DNA of 64,000 bases from Paralichthys olivaceus (GCF_024713975.1 NC_091100.1:13360001-13424000), one strand, 5' to 3'; positions 49,008 through 62,540 are shown, counted from the first letter of the stretch. Notes: generated by a model from the letters alone, not told the origin. A program made the numbers and translations.

Positions 49008-50879
49008 GTTGGACACAGTGTGAGCGCTAATGTTTACACCATGTGACAGAACTCTAGTGTGTTACAGCACTCTGCTCACTGACTCCTTCACTATGTCATT
49101 GCCCTCAGCTAACACCGACACACACCCCGGAAGTGAAAACAAGACATGTGTAGGTCAGATGAGGGGGTAAAGTGTCGTCGTCATAATTTATACTTGTGAG
49201 CGAGCATCTATAAAGAATAAGCAAGTTCTTCATAAATTACGTTTTTAAAACCTAACAGAGCACACAAGTTCTGCCGCTGAGTTTTAAATAGGATCTTTTA
49301 TTTTGAAAGTTCAAGGTACTGAAAAGTCGACCTACGCCCTCTATCGGTTATACATATAACGACAAGTCATTCCAGCATAATGACACTACATTGCATTATA
49401 TCATAGACTGTATATATCATCTATTTATCACTATATATATTCTATTAAACTGTTTTTGCTTGAATTAAAAGTGCAGTTATAGTGTTTTTAAATTACATAA
49501 TACTGCACATTTCTCCTCACAACCCACCAGGTTTATCATGTGATCCTCTGAACTCAACCACTCAACTGTGCATAAAGTAAGCCTCTAGCTCCACCTGGAG
49601 CAGCTACAATTGTAACATGCAATGTAAACAAATTGATGTTAAAAATGAAACAAGAAAAATCACACAGCAACATCCAAGCTCATTCTAGAGTATAAATGAG
49701 AAAAGAAGCCCAATTAAAACTGATGGCATATAAAACAGATGATGATAAACATCATATGTGGCCCACACTAATCTATTTGAATACATAAAGCACATACATC
49801 AGGCACACAACAGTCCACCATGGGTTTGATGAACCTCAAAATCAGTTGGAAGTGTTTCCCAGTCATGTGATGCTCAGGAGGAAAAATGCAAGTTTGCATG
49901 ATTTGCCAAAAAGAAAAGGACGGTAATGTTGTAATAGCGATGTATGGTGCCTAGGTGATACTGTTGCACACTGACAATAAAGACTTTGACTGCTTCTTAC
50001 ATGTGCTTTCATACAGTAAAAAATCTATGTTATTTGTCCTCAAAACTCAGAAAAACTGAGGCTAAAAATGTACATAGGTATCGAAGTAAATAAAGTACAT
50101 CAGTTTTTCCCCCCACTAGCTCTCGGTAGGAAGGGACAAGATCAAAATCAATAGTCTGACGTTTATTGATAAACCTAAAAATAGAGGGGTATTTTTCCCC
50201 TTTGTTGCCCCAGTTATCATCCATTCAGCTTCACAACATGACAGGAGAGACCAGACTAGAAATCATTTGTCTCATTTGTGCTGGCGTGTGTTATACAGCA
50301 CCTCCACTTTAAAGTGACTTTTTGGTCAGCGAAGGTCAGTGTGGCATTTGAGCTGATCACACCATCGCTGCAGGGTCATATCAGACGGGCACTTGTGTGA
50401 GTTTGGCTGCAGAGGGTCACCTGGGATGAGTAATGGTGGCAGGTGAGGTCATAGTGGGGACACCTGAGCAAACCTAATGGACACCTGGGTCACTCAAGTA
50501 CCAATCTGGTGCAGTGCATGGGTACAATTTACCCAGTGACCTGACATTTATTTATTTATTTACTTATTAATCAATGCTATTTCATTTGTACTTTTACCAA
50601 TTAATAAAGATACACTTAGTTGTTATTTATTCTGCATTTTAAGTGCATGCTGTTGTGTTATAATGCAAAATGTTTGTATTATTAAGCCACATTACATTGA
50701 TACACCCTCATGAATATAAAATGTATGCACAAAGTATACATATTTGATAGTTGATAAAAACCTCCATGAAGTACATTTTTTGCAAGGCTTCTGTATTAGA
50801 CTGCATATGTTGAAAGTGGGTGTAAAAGAAAGATTGCAACTGAGTATAACCTATATAAAGAAATGAAGCATGGACATGA

Positions 50880-50938
50880 TAGAATAGAATAGAATAGAAT
50901 AGATTTGATTAGATTAGATTAGATTAGATTAGATTAGA
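50880..50938. repeat. (AGAAT)n passing into (AGATT)n pentanucleotide repeat
   Basis: Four units of AGAAT-type and about six of AGATT-type sequence in tandem. Confidence 0.95.
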
Positions 50939-51164
50939 GTATAATTTAATAGAAAGCCTTTATTGCCATTGAACAAGAAAAAGCAATACAACTATATATT
51001 AAAACATTTTAAGTTTAAAATCAAACAAAAGACCCAAACCAATAAATACCCAAACTTTAAAGGTCTTTGCAGGCCACCATCTGTCCCCCTTTTCAGGATA
51101 ATTTTCAGGATAAAAGTGAAGGAATTTTAGTTTTGGGATCTAAAAGAGAACAGTAACAGACAAG

Positions 51165-51165
<1 letters not shown>

Positions 51166-51212
<47 letters not shown>
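51166..51212. repeat. (GA)n microsatellite
   Basis: About 23 GA units, purine on the plus strand. Confidence 0.97.
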
Positions 51213-51214
<2 letters not shown>

Positions 51215-51239
51215 CCCCTTCTGGCCTCACTTCATATTG

Positions 51240-51500
51240 TCACGTCAAAGCTTCCATGGAAACTGCATAAGTTTGACCCAGGTCGACTTCTCTCCTCAAA
51301 CGTCTCTCTGCTATCATCAGCTCTTCAGGCCTGAACTTCATCCTGTTTTTAAATATTGACCGATGGGTGGCTGTATCAAGAGGATCAATGGACTTCATCA
51401 AAATCATCACTGTGCTCCCAAAATAGAACACACACACATACATGAAGTCTGAACGACACACTTCCTGTATGCCCCGCCCCCACACACACACCACCCACAT
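51240..51500 (-). CDS. Unrecognised open reading frame, possible small membrane protein or chance frame
   Basis: An 86-codon frame with ATG at 51500 and TGA at 51240. It starts with a hydrophobic part (FMYVCVFYFGSTVMILM) and continues into a charged part with EELMIAERRLRREVDLG that does not look like simple repeat sequence. I do not recognise a family. The composition of the second half is more protein-like than the other unassigned frames in the window. It may be a single-exon micropeptide, a single exon of a larger gene, or chance. Confidence 0.2.
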   Translation of the reverse strand: MWVVCVWGRGIQEVCRSDFMYVCVFYFGSTVMILMKSIDPLDTATHRSIFKNRMKFRPEELMIAERRLRREVDLGQTYAVSMEALT

Positions 51501-53201
51501 GTGATCTGTGTTATAGTGGAGCCAACCTCACTGACAATCCTCTACAATGACTAACCCCAGGGTCCACGGGCTGGAGCTATCATCACTTGGAGGCCTAAGA
51601 GTTTTTATTTTTTACTAGATGAATGAGGACGTTTGATAATTGAACAAATGAATCTTAGACAGAATGAGTGAAGTGCTGAGGTGAGGTGTACAGGTTGGTA
51701 ACAGCAGGTGTAAAGGTGCAGGTGCAGGATACAACCAACCTGAGTCTTATCTGGAACATTGTGAGCTGGGTTGCGATAGCATTGATTACAGCAGTGTCAG
51801 GAAAGACTGATCAAGGTTTGAGAGAGGTGAGTTTCAGCTTATCTACGACATGGAGGCTGCACAATCCTCGCACCGCTGCCCCCACTGGACCCCCACCCAC
51901 CAACTCCCCCAACCCCTCCACTCCCACCTTTCACACTACCTGCCTGGAGGAAGCATTTTTTAAAGCTGCAGCCCAGATCAGCTCACCACACAAGGAGCAT
52001 GGACTCACTACGTCTGCCACAGGTGAGAACGAGAGATGCTACTATCAATCTGCATTATTAACTACTGTCATTACTGGAAACTGCTGGAAAATCAAATTAC
52101 CTTCTTCCAGTTTGAATAAAATAAAAACGAAATGTAATGAATGAAACTTAATGAAATGTGAAATTGTACTATTACTGGCATTAAGATTATCATTAATAGC
52201 TGAATGATTAACACATTTTACAAATTATAAATTACCTTAAAAATTTAAAAATTGTAATTGTTTTGACTTCACTGAATGAATGTGATAGTAAAATGTGCAT
52301 GATTTTCATTAGTTGTAGTGTTGCTATTATGATGTAATTAAGTATGTTAAGTCACAATAGTGTTGGTATGATAGAAAAACTTTGAATATTGTTACCTGTT
52401 GACCATTCACAGTTATTACTTTAAATATAAAATGAATGCCCAATAGAAATTATTTGGTGAAAATGGAACAAACTTAATAGTACATATTATCTTATATGAG
52501 TGATTATAATAAGAAGGATTTATTATCAAATATAAATTAATACTGTATGTAAATATAATAATATGATTAAGTTGTAGTACATTTACACATTCGATAATTT
52601 GATCAAAACTAAATAACAAACTTTTGATTCGATATATCTGGACATAAAATTTGAAATATTTTCAAAATAGATTTAACTGATGGCTTCATAGTGTTGTGTG
52701 AATGTTTGAATGGAATTTTCCTGCAGCTCCACCATGTGATCAGATCAATGCTGTGGCATGTGAGGGAAATAGTGTAATAGTGTGTGTGAGAGTGTGTGTG
52801 TGTGTGTGATTGTGTTTGTTTGGTGGTCCTGGTATTATTGATACAGTGGGTACCTGAAACTGATTGTTCTCTGTGTTTGGTGACAAAAAGCATGTGCCCA
52901 GAGTAAGAATAAGAATAGAGTTAGAGTTAGGTAAGTCATACTTTTAATTTAAGTTGAGTAAGTCACCGAATAAAAAATAAAGTAAATTTAATGTAATGTC
53001 GTCTGAAGCAATTTTCATATCATGTTTGACTAGACAGCTTTGTGAGAATTTAACAAAATGAGAAGTCTATTATCTAACAAACATCATGAAAAATTCCCTT
53101 ACATACAGTTCTTTGAAAAACTTTAATCCATGACTTTTAATATTGACAAAAAATATGAATACAATTTTTTTTCTGAGCATTTCTTTCCTATTTTCTAGCA
53201 A

Positions 53202-55142
53202 ATGGCTCCTGAAAACAAGGAAGATCACAATGAGGACCAAGAAAATAAAAACAAAGGTGATTTTCATATCATATAAAATGCTTCTGTTGCATTTATATGT
53301 GATTTTTGCATGTTTATGTATACAGCTTTGCAAAAATTGCAGTAAGTGTACTTTGTTTTGGCATTTTGTGTGTGTTAGAGGTCCAAGCGAGTCCTGCACA
53401 TTCCACTGTGGCGTTGGTTGAGGAGGAGTCAGAGGACGCAGACCCATGGGACCTCCCGGAGCTGAAGGACACCGGGGTCCCATGGTCAGGTGAAGACTTG
53501 TTATTTGCTTGTGTAACAAATTATTATTGTTGTCTTATCTTTGTATTTTAAAGGAACACATGTGTCCTGATTAGATATACACAGAGAGTGAGTAATACTG
53601 ATAATTTACATGTAGTTTAGGAGCATGTAGATATGATGAAGTGTCAAATATGACATAGTTTCACAATCACAGATGAGTTGGCAAGTCCAATATTTTTGTG
53701 TAGTTAAAAGTGGGTGTAAAAGAAAGATTGCAACTGAGAAGTTATTATCAAAGACATTAAGTGAAATGAAAACATAAAAAACTGAAAACCACAAAGTTTC
53801 ATGTTTTGAGAGATGAAGTTTTGATTCTTCTGTTCCTCTAAACTATTCCAGATCAATGTTAAATTACTTTGTAGTATTATATTTTTAATTCTGACATTAG
53901 TTTTTTTTTCCTGTTGATGTCAGTAACAGAAACTCACTCTAATAATGTATGATTCAGTGCAATAAAACAAGGGTCAAATGTTCTAACCCTAACCCTTATT
54001 ATTATCTCATTTGAAGAACCATAAATCAGTATAATCAGTGTCTTTGATGTGCTTACTTGGAAAGCACAGAGGTCATAAAAAATAATACATGTAATTTAGA
54101 GTTTGTGCCAACACCCTGTAAAGGCAAGGGGAGGCAATAACTCTAAAAGTTATACTGTCACTGCAGTTTACTGCAAGAGAAGCTAATCAATAATAGCAAT
54201 ATTTCTTACTGAGGAGTTGGTAGATCCTATTTATGATAAAATACTTTATTCTTTTTATATTATAATTAAGACTTGGAAAATATTCCCTGAGTGTCCGGGT
54301 GTCCCCTTTTCTTTTCCCACATTCCCTCTGTGGACTGAAGCAGACATTTTTACACACAACACATTTTTAATTTGAAATATTAACAAGGAATGCAGCCATT
54401 GACATGATATATTGATACATTTAAATACAAAGGGCCGTTGTTAGTGGCATTTATTGTACCTACAGTTTTCCTGCAAGAGAAAATGTCTGCCCGACCTCAT
54501 CGGAAAAATGTGAAACAAATTTTTTTTTTTTTAAATCTGCGTTTAATCCCATTTAATTACTGTGTCAGCTCTGGATTCGAGAGGGAAGGTGATGAGAGTG
54601 CTGGTGTCAGTGGCGAAGTTGGTCCTGCTGCTGGGATTCCTCTACATGTTCATCTGCTCCCTCGACATCCTCAGCTCAGCTTTTCAGCTGGTTGGAGGTA
54701 AGCACATCCTCACTCATGTGTAGGTGTCACGAAGCAAAATGCCTTTAGACACACTAGACATTCTGACTTAAACAATAAAACAAGCAGAGCTAAAAATACA
54801 GGGTTTCCTCGTTGACTATTCCAACTAGAACATTTAAGGAATCAGTGGTAAACCATGATTTGTTTTCTATCACATCACTCTCCCTTGCATAGCATGCTAT
54901 GAAGGAAAAACTATACTGTATGCTGATGTTTCCATCTTATCAGGTAAAGCAGCAGGTGACATCTTCCAGGAAAACTCAGTTTTGGCCAACCCGCTGGCTG
55001 GTCTGGTCATTGGCGTTCTGGTCACTCTTCTGGTGCAGAGCTCGTCAACTTCCTCCTCTATAGTTGTCAGCATGGTCTCCTCTGGACGTGAGTATGAAGC
55101 ACAGATACTCATCCATGCACAGAAAACATACAATATGAATTA

Positions 55143-55174
<32 letters not shown>

Positions 55175-58100
55175 GTGTGCTTTGGCAGTGTTAACAGTCC
55201 AACTGGCCGTTCCTATCATCATGGGCACCAACATTGGGACCTCTGTCACCAACACACTAGTAGCAATGACGCAGGCTGGTGAACGCAGCACATTTCGGAG
55301 GTAATCATTTTGTGTTTCATGGATAATTTGCTTCCTCTTACAACTTTCACTTGGAGTTCAAGAGTCCCCCCCCCCCCCCCTGAAAAAAGAGTACAAAGAA
55401 CATTGCATTCTGATGAATTACAAGAATTTGCAGAGCTAATAGGAGGAAATGCTACTTGTTTATACTTTACAACAGAGTCTTGCCCCAATAAACCAAATTT
55501 TATAGTTGCAGCAATCAGATAAATATTCATTGGCCTTTTGATAAAGTAGAGCCATAAAGGTGTTACTCAACCCCCCACCCCAAATAAATAAATAATAAAT
55601 AGATTACTACAGTATATCGTTTTAAAATCACGTACAATATACAACAGGTTTTGACAAAAACTTGATTTAAATTGATTTCATTACAACCCATTGATGTCTT
55701 AAATATTTGATCTACAAAATCCCATTCATTTAAAAACTACTATTGTCTAAATAATCAATAATTTATTATTCTCAAGTTGACCTGAAATATTACAAAATCA
55801 CAAAATTGGTAGAGAGCTTGCTTTACTACCTTAAAAGTTATAAATGTTTGCTTACTTACTTACTTTTAAAATGACATTCCCTGGACAGCAATGTAATAAA
55901 GCTCCTATCAATAATGACCACAATTAATTTCACTTTACATTTCAGGGCTTTTGCAGGGGCCACAGTGCACGACTTCTTCAACTGGCTGTCCGTGCTGGTG
56001 CTGCTGCCTCTGGAGGTAGCCACTGGTTATTTGTACGTGGTCACTGAGCTCATCATCGACTCCTTCAACATCCAGAGCGGAGAGGCCCCAGAGCTGTTGA
56101 ATGTGATCACTGATCCCCTCACCGAGTCAATCATAGTGGTAAAGTCTAATTCTGTGATGGTGTCTGTAAATAGTTATGGTTCATGTCTGAAGAACAATAA
56201 TGTCATAAAGTCAACAAACGCCACCAAGGAAGCGTTGTGGAACTTTTATGTGAGAAACACTGAATGTAAGAAAACTCCACTGTAACTTGAACTAATTCTT
56301 TTTTTTTTTTTTTAAATATCTGAAAGACATTGGATATCAACACTTTCCATTTTAATTACAAAAGAACAGTAATGTTGTTGTGAGGAGTCTCAGTTTGTTA
56401 AGTCAGATCAGATCAGTAAGTTTTTACTTGAATACAAACTATGTAGTAACTGAGCTTTAACAAAAGATGACAACAAGTTTTGATTACAAAAAGAACTGTT
56501 TCATGCAATTTTGTGCTATAAGGCATATTTTGCTTCACTGATGGTGAACATATTGTAATAGTCATGTAGATTCAGAAGTTATTCAGATTTTTAGTGTTTT
56601 CTACATCTGAATTAACACAGTAGCTCAAAATGACTGATACATTGGTCGAACTAGAAACTGAATATGAGCATTTGCATCATTAGAAATGTGTTGTTTTTAC
56701 TCAATTAAAGAAATCACCAGTGTATAGAGAGACTATAAGATAGTGTATATCACTTCATGACCCTTCTCTTTCACTTTGACATAGTTGGATGAGTCTGTCC
56801 TCACTGGGATTGCCACTGGAGACCCGTTAGCCAGGAATAAGAGTCTTATCAAAAGATGGTGCCAAACCTTCACAAACACGGTAAAACCAAAATATAATTT
56901 TATTGCAAAGTTTTTATTTGTGTTTGCATATATTTGACTGTGTGTATGTGTATTGGTTCAAAGTTTTTGCTTATTGAAACATCCACAGCTCTGTCACGTC
57001 TCAGCTATTATATCTATTGTCGTCACATATAAAAATAAGACTGAAACATGTCAGCTATAAAACTAAAAATATTCGAAACCATTAAGATTCAAATGTTTAT
57101 CGTCAAACTGTGTTTCAGACATTAATGAACGTTACAGTTCCTGGTCCAGAGAACTGCACCTCTCCATCTCTCTGCTGGGATGATGGAAACTACACCTTCA
57201 CACTGAAGAACATTTCTGAAACATATAATGTCCAGAAATGTAAGACAACACTACTTTTAACTGCATTGTTTTTTTACCACACTGATTTGAAAAAGGTTGA
57301 TCTGTACATTAGGTTGAAAAAAGTTTAATATACTCACCTTAAATACAGTACATGGCCTCTTGACAAGAAATGTTCATCTAACTACGCCATGTAACCATGT
57401 ATTTATAATACAGCTGTACTGTACTGTACATGTTGTGAAGTATTTCTGGCTTCATGTGAACTTCATCAAAATCCATTTGTGGTATGGATATTTGGAGGAA
57501 AACTAATTATTATTATTAAAAGTGTAATTTAGTACATACATGTATGATTTGCATTAACAAATCTTGAATTTGTAATAGGTCAGTATATCCAAGTAATTAA
57601 AGTGTTGACTGAACATTGGGTCTATTAAAATAATTTGAAAGATTTGAAAATATTTAGGGGGTAATCCAACATTCCAGTTAATATGAACCAACATTTGGAT
57701 AGAATACTCAACCAAGTCATGTGGTAGAATTAACCCAGCATTGTAGTTGATATGAATCAGTGTTTGGGTTGAATATTCGACCCATCTTGCTGGGTTGAAC
57801 AAACAAACCATCTTGCTGTGTAAGATTAACCCAGTATGGGTTAGTCCAATAGTTACCCAGCGGTTTAGTTGAAAACTACCTATATTGGGCTGTTTTTAAC
57901 CCAGCATTGTGTGTGTATTTTCTGTGCGACTTCAGGTAAACACATCTTCGTGGATGTGAATCTTTCTGACCTGGCAGTAGGTCTGATCCTGCTGGCTCTC
58001 TCTCTGCTCGTGCTCTGCTCCTGCCTGATCCTCATCGTCAAACTGCTAAACTCCATGTTGAAGGGTCAGGTGGCTGGAGTCATCAAGACCATCCTCAACA

Positions 58101-59558
58101 CTGGTGAGCAGCACTGCACACTGTTAATATAAGTGCAAGAAATTGCAATCCCACTGGTAAGTAAATGGATGAATATCTTGTGGATGTTTGCATTTATGTT
58201 TTCTGTTTACATGCAGATTTCCCATTTCCATTTGGTTGGATCACTGGTTACATTGCCATTATCGTCGGAGCTGGCATGACCTTCATCGTGCAGAGCAGTT
58301 CAGTCTTCACCTCTGCAATTACTCCACTTGTTGGTGAGTGAAGTCCCCCATCAGCTGTTGCTGCTCGGGCCCTAATAATAAATGCAAAGTAATACATTTT
58401 CTGGTAAATGTGTGTGTATTCTTTTGAATAGGTATTGGTGTCATCAGCATAGAGAGAGCATACCCACTGTCCCTGGGTTCAAATATTGGTACAACCACCA
58501 CAGCTATCCTGGCAGCCATGGCTAGTCCTGGAGACTCACTGGCTAATGCTCTACAGGTCAGAAATTCACATTAACACATATAGAATATAGAATTACCAGA
58601 TTGACTTTTCTGAAAGTTTTTATAAGAATGTATTTTGAATTAGCAGGGATATGGGATCAGTAAAGGAAAAAAGTATAGTATAGTCTGTATTGTATAGATA
58701 TAATTCAAAATATATTTACCTTCAAGAGGACTTGAACTTTTCTGATTGGACATATGTCTTGTATTTCCTTTCATGTGAGGACAAATTAAATCTCGATTAG
58801 TATAAAATTACAGATCCTTTGAATGAAGGATAACCAAACCCTTTCATGAAATAGTTTCCATAAATATATAGTTTTGCTGATGGTGTAGTGAGTCACATAT
58901 ACTATGTAAGTATTTTTTTTTCTTCTTGTGGATAAGAGGTGTTTTTATGTGGAGAAGAATAATGACTGTTGTTTGCCTATGATCACTTCAGATTGCCCTT
59001 GTCCACTTCCTGTTCAACATCTCTGGCATCATCCTCTGGTATCCAATCCCCTTCACCCGCATCCCCATCCGTCTGGCTAAAGGTCTGGGAAACATCACCG
59101 CCTCCTATCGCTGGTTTGCAGCTGTCTACATCATCTGCTGCTTTTTCGTTTTTCCACTCTTTGTCTTCAGCCTGTCGCTGGCTGGCTGGAAGGTACTGGT
59201 TGGTGTGGGTGCACCTATACTTGTCATGTTGATCATCATCATAGTGATCAACGTGGTGCAGAAACGGAAACCTGGGTGTTTGCCTGCAATACTGCAATCC
59301 TGGGATTTCCTCCCTCTCTGGGCCCACTCCCTGGCTCCCTGGGACAAAGTGGTTGGAGTGTTTATTGCCAAATGCTGCTGCTGCTGCAAATGCTGCCAAA
59401 TAGCTGCTGACGACCCAGAACACAAAGACAAAGAGTGTGTGGAGGAAGATCAGAAGACACACACAGAGGTGTACGATAACCCTGCAATGAGTGCAGAAAA
59501 AGAGGTGGAAAATGAGATAAAGATAGAGCTGCAGATCTTGAAGATGACGCGGCTGTGA
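53202..59558 (+). CDS. slc34a2: Sodium-dependent phosphate cotransporter 2B (NaPi-IIb)
   Basis: Apical epithelial Na+/HPO4 cotransporter for phosphate uptake. Twelve coding exons: 53202-53256, 53379-53489, 54569-54697, 54944-55087, 55189-55300, 55946-56138, 56785-56880, 57119-57239, 57936-58103, 58217-58333, 58432-58556, 58992-59558; 1938 bp, 645 residues plus stop (human 690). Both inverted QSSS repeats are present ([15 protein letters not shown] in exon 4, [16 protein letters not shown] in exon 10). Other family blocks are [20 protein letters not shown], the glycosylated large loop with [40 protein letters not shown] and [19 protein letters not shown]. The C-tail has a Cys cluster (CCCCCKCC) and ends TRL, a PDZ-type terminus. 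The start codon is preceded by a splice acceptor, so the 5' UTR is split. Fish have several slc34a2 copies; which one this is cannot be told. Confidence 0.97.
55142..55171. repeat. (GAT)n microsatellite just before slc34a2 exon 5
   Basis: Ten GAT units end about 17 bases before the acceptor AG (55187-55188) in a short intron of 101 bp. See findings. Confidence 0.97.
57655..57915. repeat. AACCCAGCAT-type repeat block in slc34a2 intron 8
   Basis: Repeated degenerate motifs: attaacccagcattg at about 57728, ccatcttgctgggttgaac at about 57781, ttaacccagtatgggtta at about 57827, and ttaacccagcattg at about 57897. Both orientations of AACCCAGC/GCTGGGTT occur, so it can fold. It ends about 20 bases before the exon 9 acceptor. 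Confidence 0.7.
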
Positions 59559-60063
59559 GGTTTTTATACTGTATATACAGTACACTGAATTAGTGTTAGA
59601 TTGTGTGTGTGTGTATGTGTGTGTGCGTGTGTGTGATGTAAAGAAACATTTTGCTCAAGGCAAAAGAACCAAAAACATTCAGGAACAATTTTCGCAATAT
59701 TCATGTTGTATACTTTGAGTAGATCAGTGGGTGTAAGACGAGAAATGGTTGTATAAGGACTTCTAACTGTCAGGCAAAGAAAGTCCACACAGTACATGCA
59801 GGAAAATGTTGGTCTTCCAAATATATTATCTGAAATGGCCTTTAATGGGTAAACTGGCAATATAATATATATTTAAAAGAAAGAGGTGGCAGGAGCGCTA
59901 CTGGTGTCCCTCAAACTGCTGGTGCTCATGGAAGGGAATATGTGTCAAAAAAAAGTTTTTGGAAAACTTGTTTCCAAACAATAATGGCGTGAAGAATCCA
60001 GGTCCAGGTGCTCCAGCTTATGCCTTTATCACACCATGAAGGCATAAGTGTCAAGCCCATATA

Positions 60064-60069
60064 AATAAA
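60064..60069 (+). promoter_or_regulatory. slc34a2: Candidate poly(A) signal of slc34a2
   Basis: AATAAA about 505 bases after the stop; the 3' UTR would include a short (TG) run at 59601-59635. Confidence 0.5.
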
Positions 60070-62540
60070 GGCCTTTTACATTTTTCAAACCACTTTGAGT
60101 GCCTAGACCTTCATTATTCTTTGGACAAATGTTTTCCGAATTTTTTTTTTGATATACTATATATTTATTTTTATGTTTATTTTGACACTCACATTGGAGA
60201 GAGAGAAGGGATTATGTTCAGCAAAGACTCGGAGATGAAGTCAAATGCTGCTCACTGGGGTTGAGGATTTACAACCGCTACCACTACATGCAGACTTTCT
60301 ATATCCCTGAAAGACCACAGACATATATGTGTAATACTCTGTCTTGGTCTATGGCCTCAAACCAATTGACTCCTGCTGAAAATGTAAATATTAGCAGCAG
60401 CACTCCAATACTTTTATTTTATTTAAAAAACCTATAAGAATGTTCTAAAGTTGCTGGGCACTTTAGTTATTAGCAAGCACAGAGACAAATGGTGTATTTG
60501 TCTGGGGCTTTTTTCATCTGCGGATTAATTCACATTTGGAAATGTCAACTGATTGGTCTGTGCACCGCTTTGGATCCAGACCGAAACATGAACAAGTTCA
60601 GAGACTCTGGATTCAGCAGGTACAAGCACTGACTGTTGTGTATTCCAAGTTATATAATATGATCAACATCAAGTGTTTCACATGTTTTTGTCATCACTTG
60701 GTGCATATTAGCAATTTCACCATGGACATCCAACTTGAGTAAAAAGCAAACATGGAATTCAATCCCACTCATGTCAGGGATCATAATGGACCAAGAATCA
60801 AATAAAAACTTATTTTATTTGTATAGCCCATATTTACAAATTGCAATTTGTCTCATAGGGCTCAACAAGGTGCAGCACCCTCTGCCCTTAACCTTTGACT
60901 AGAGGGAGGAAAAACGTATAAACAATTTAAGTTATATTATGTCAATCTTAAATTGTAAAAAAGAAAATAAATAAGTTAATTAATCATTGTCTGTCATTGT
61001 TGGTTCTGTGGTGAGCCTCCACAAATTATTACATTTCTGGGAAACACTGCCATCGGGCAGATTCAGCATGATGAAGTCAGATGTAACCTTTCAGACGCAA
61101 CAGTTGATGTTGGCATATGCAGAGACAAGATGGCAGAGAGGATTCTGATGTCAGATCCGCTCCTCAACAATTCCACTTCCAAAGCAACACATATTTAAAT
61201 AATATTTATAAATTTGAGTTTATTTAATTGAATTCAAAGAAATTTAACTAAATAACTTTTAAGGGTTAGGGTTAGATTACTAATTAAATAAAGTTATATT
61301 TCTTATAATAAATTATGCCATGATTTATTTTTGAGAGTGCAGGTAGGATTAATCTGGATTTGGCTGCACAGTCAATACTTAGTAGAATTAATTCATTGTT
61401 GGTTTTCATACTTTCATGGGATTTGTGGACAGCAGGAATATTTTTTAAATATTACCAGACTTATCCTGTAATGTTTCTTACTTATAGGCTGAAATCCATC
61501 GAAAATTACACAGCCTAAATGAAAAACATGCACTTAATGTTTTTCATATTCTAATAAAAATGATATAATACAAATGAAGTGTATATGCAAATCTAATGTC
61601 TTGTCTTACTGAAAGAGCAGAGTCATGCAAATCAAAGTGAAATTGTTCAATGTAAAGGTGTCATGGCCTCTTTCAATGAGTATTTACAGTAGATGTAAAG
61701 TAGTCATGATCAGATCTGCACCTACCTGCAGAGCAGGTTTGATGTCACAGACTAAAGTTTGTTTTCATAAGTCAACATTTTTACCAGGATTTGTGTTTTG
61801 TATTTTTACAGAGAAAAGAAAATGACTAATAATTTCCTGTGTATAAGACACACTGCGATCCTTAACACATTGTTTTAAGGTGTAAAACTTATTTTATAAT
61901 TGAGACAGATAATTTTATTTGAAGAATATGTAGTTTGAAATTAGATGTATGTGCATCTGACTTCTTAAAGTTGTTCACTGTTGATGTTTATCTGGCTTGT
62001 ATATAGCTCTCCTATAATATGAAATTCAAAATAAAAGATTAATTATTTACTTTTTTAACTCATCTGGTGAAAAACATGTAGACTCATCGTTTTTAATGTC
62101 CCTACAGCAAAAAACAAATGTGTAGCTGACCCTGTGTCAAAGGTACGATGGGAGAATATTTACTGCTCTCTTATCAGTGTTATCTGAAACATAGTGGGAC
62201 AGAACAGTTATGATATAAGAAAGAAACAGGGTTGAGAGTGTAGAGTACAGGTTTTTCTTTTGATGACTGTTCTTTTGCAATTTGTGAATTTTAAGTATCA
62301 GAGACAAACAAGGCAGTGCTTTGGAAATGTCCACATTAGTGCATATATCTATATATATATATATTAAAATTAAATATTTAGAAAACACAAAAAATCACAC
62401 ACAACCAAAAATGGGTTATTTTAATGAAACCAGTGAAGGATGGACCACTGTGCGATAAGGGAGGCGACAAGTCCATCCCCATCAGCGTTACTGGGACCAC
62501 GGAGCATCCTGGGGGAAGGACAGAGCTGCTCCCGCCACCT
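60070..62540. other. Non-coding region downstream of slc34a2
   Basis: AT-rich DNA without a recognisable gene. It contains the retroposon tail at 60800-60965. No other supported feature was found up to the satellite. Confidence 0.5.
60800..60965 (-). mobile_element. LINE or SINE 3' tail, reverse orientation
   Basis: 'attttatttgtatagcccat', 'caaattgcaatttgtctcat' and 'agggctcaacaaggtgcagc' in reverse complement correspond to the 3' end seen at 2730-2822 and to widespread fish retroposon tails. Confidence 0.65.

Larger units (their letters stand above)
49008..53201. other. Region between ociad1 and slc34a2
   Basis: The first 150 bases fit the ociad1 promoter. The rest is AT-rich with a pentanucleotide repeat (50880-50938), a possible retroposon 3'-end fragment ('agcctttattgccattgaac', about 50950-51060), a (GA) run (51166-51212) and one unassigned minus-strand open frame (51240-51500). 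Any untranslated first exon of slc34a2 should be here, since an acceptor AG at 53197-53198 lies just before the start codon, but I cannot place it. Confidence 0.5.

Noticed and set aside
51686-52144. 152-codon plus-strand frame upstream of slc34a2 with a Pro/Thr-rich part
   Set aside because: No family resemblance, and there is no clean way to splice it in frame to the slc34a2 exon at 53202. It might be part of the untranslated leader, but nothing supports it.
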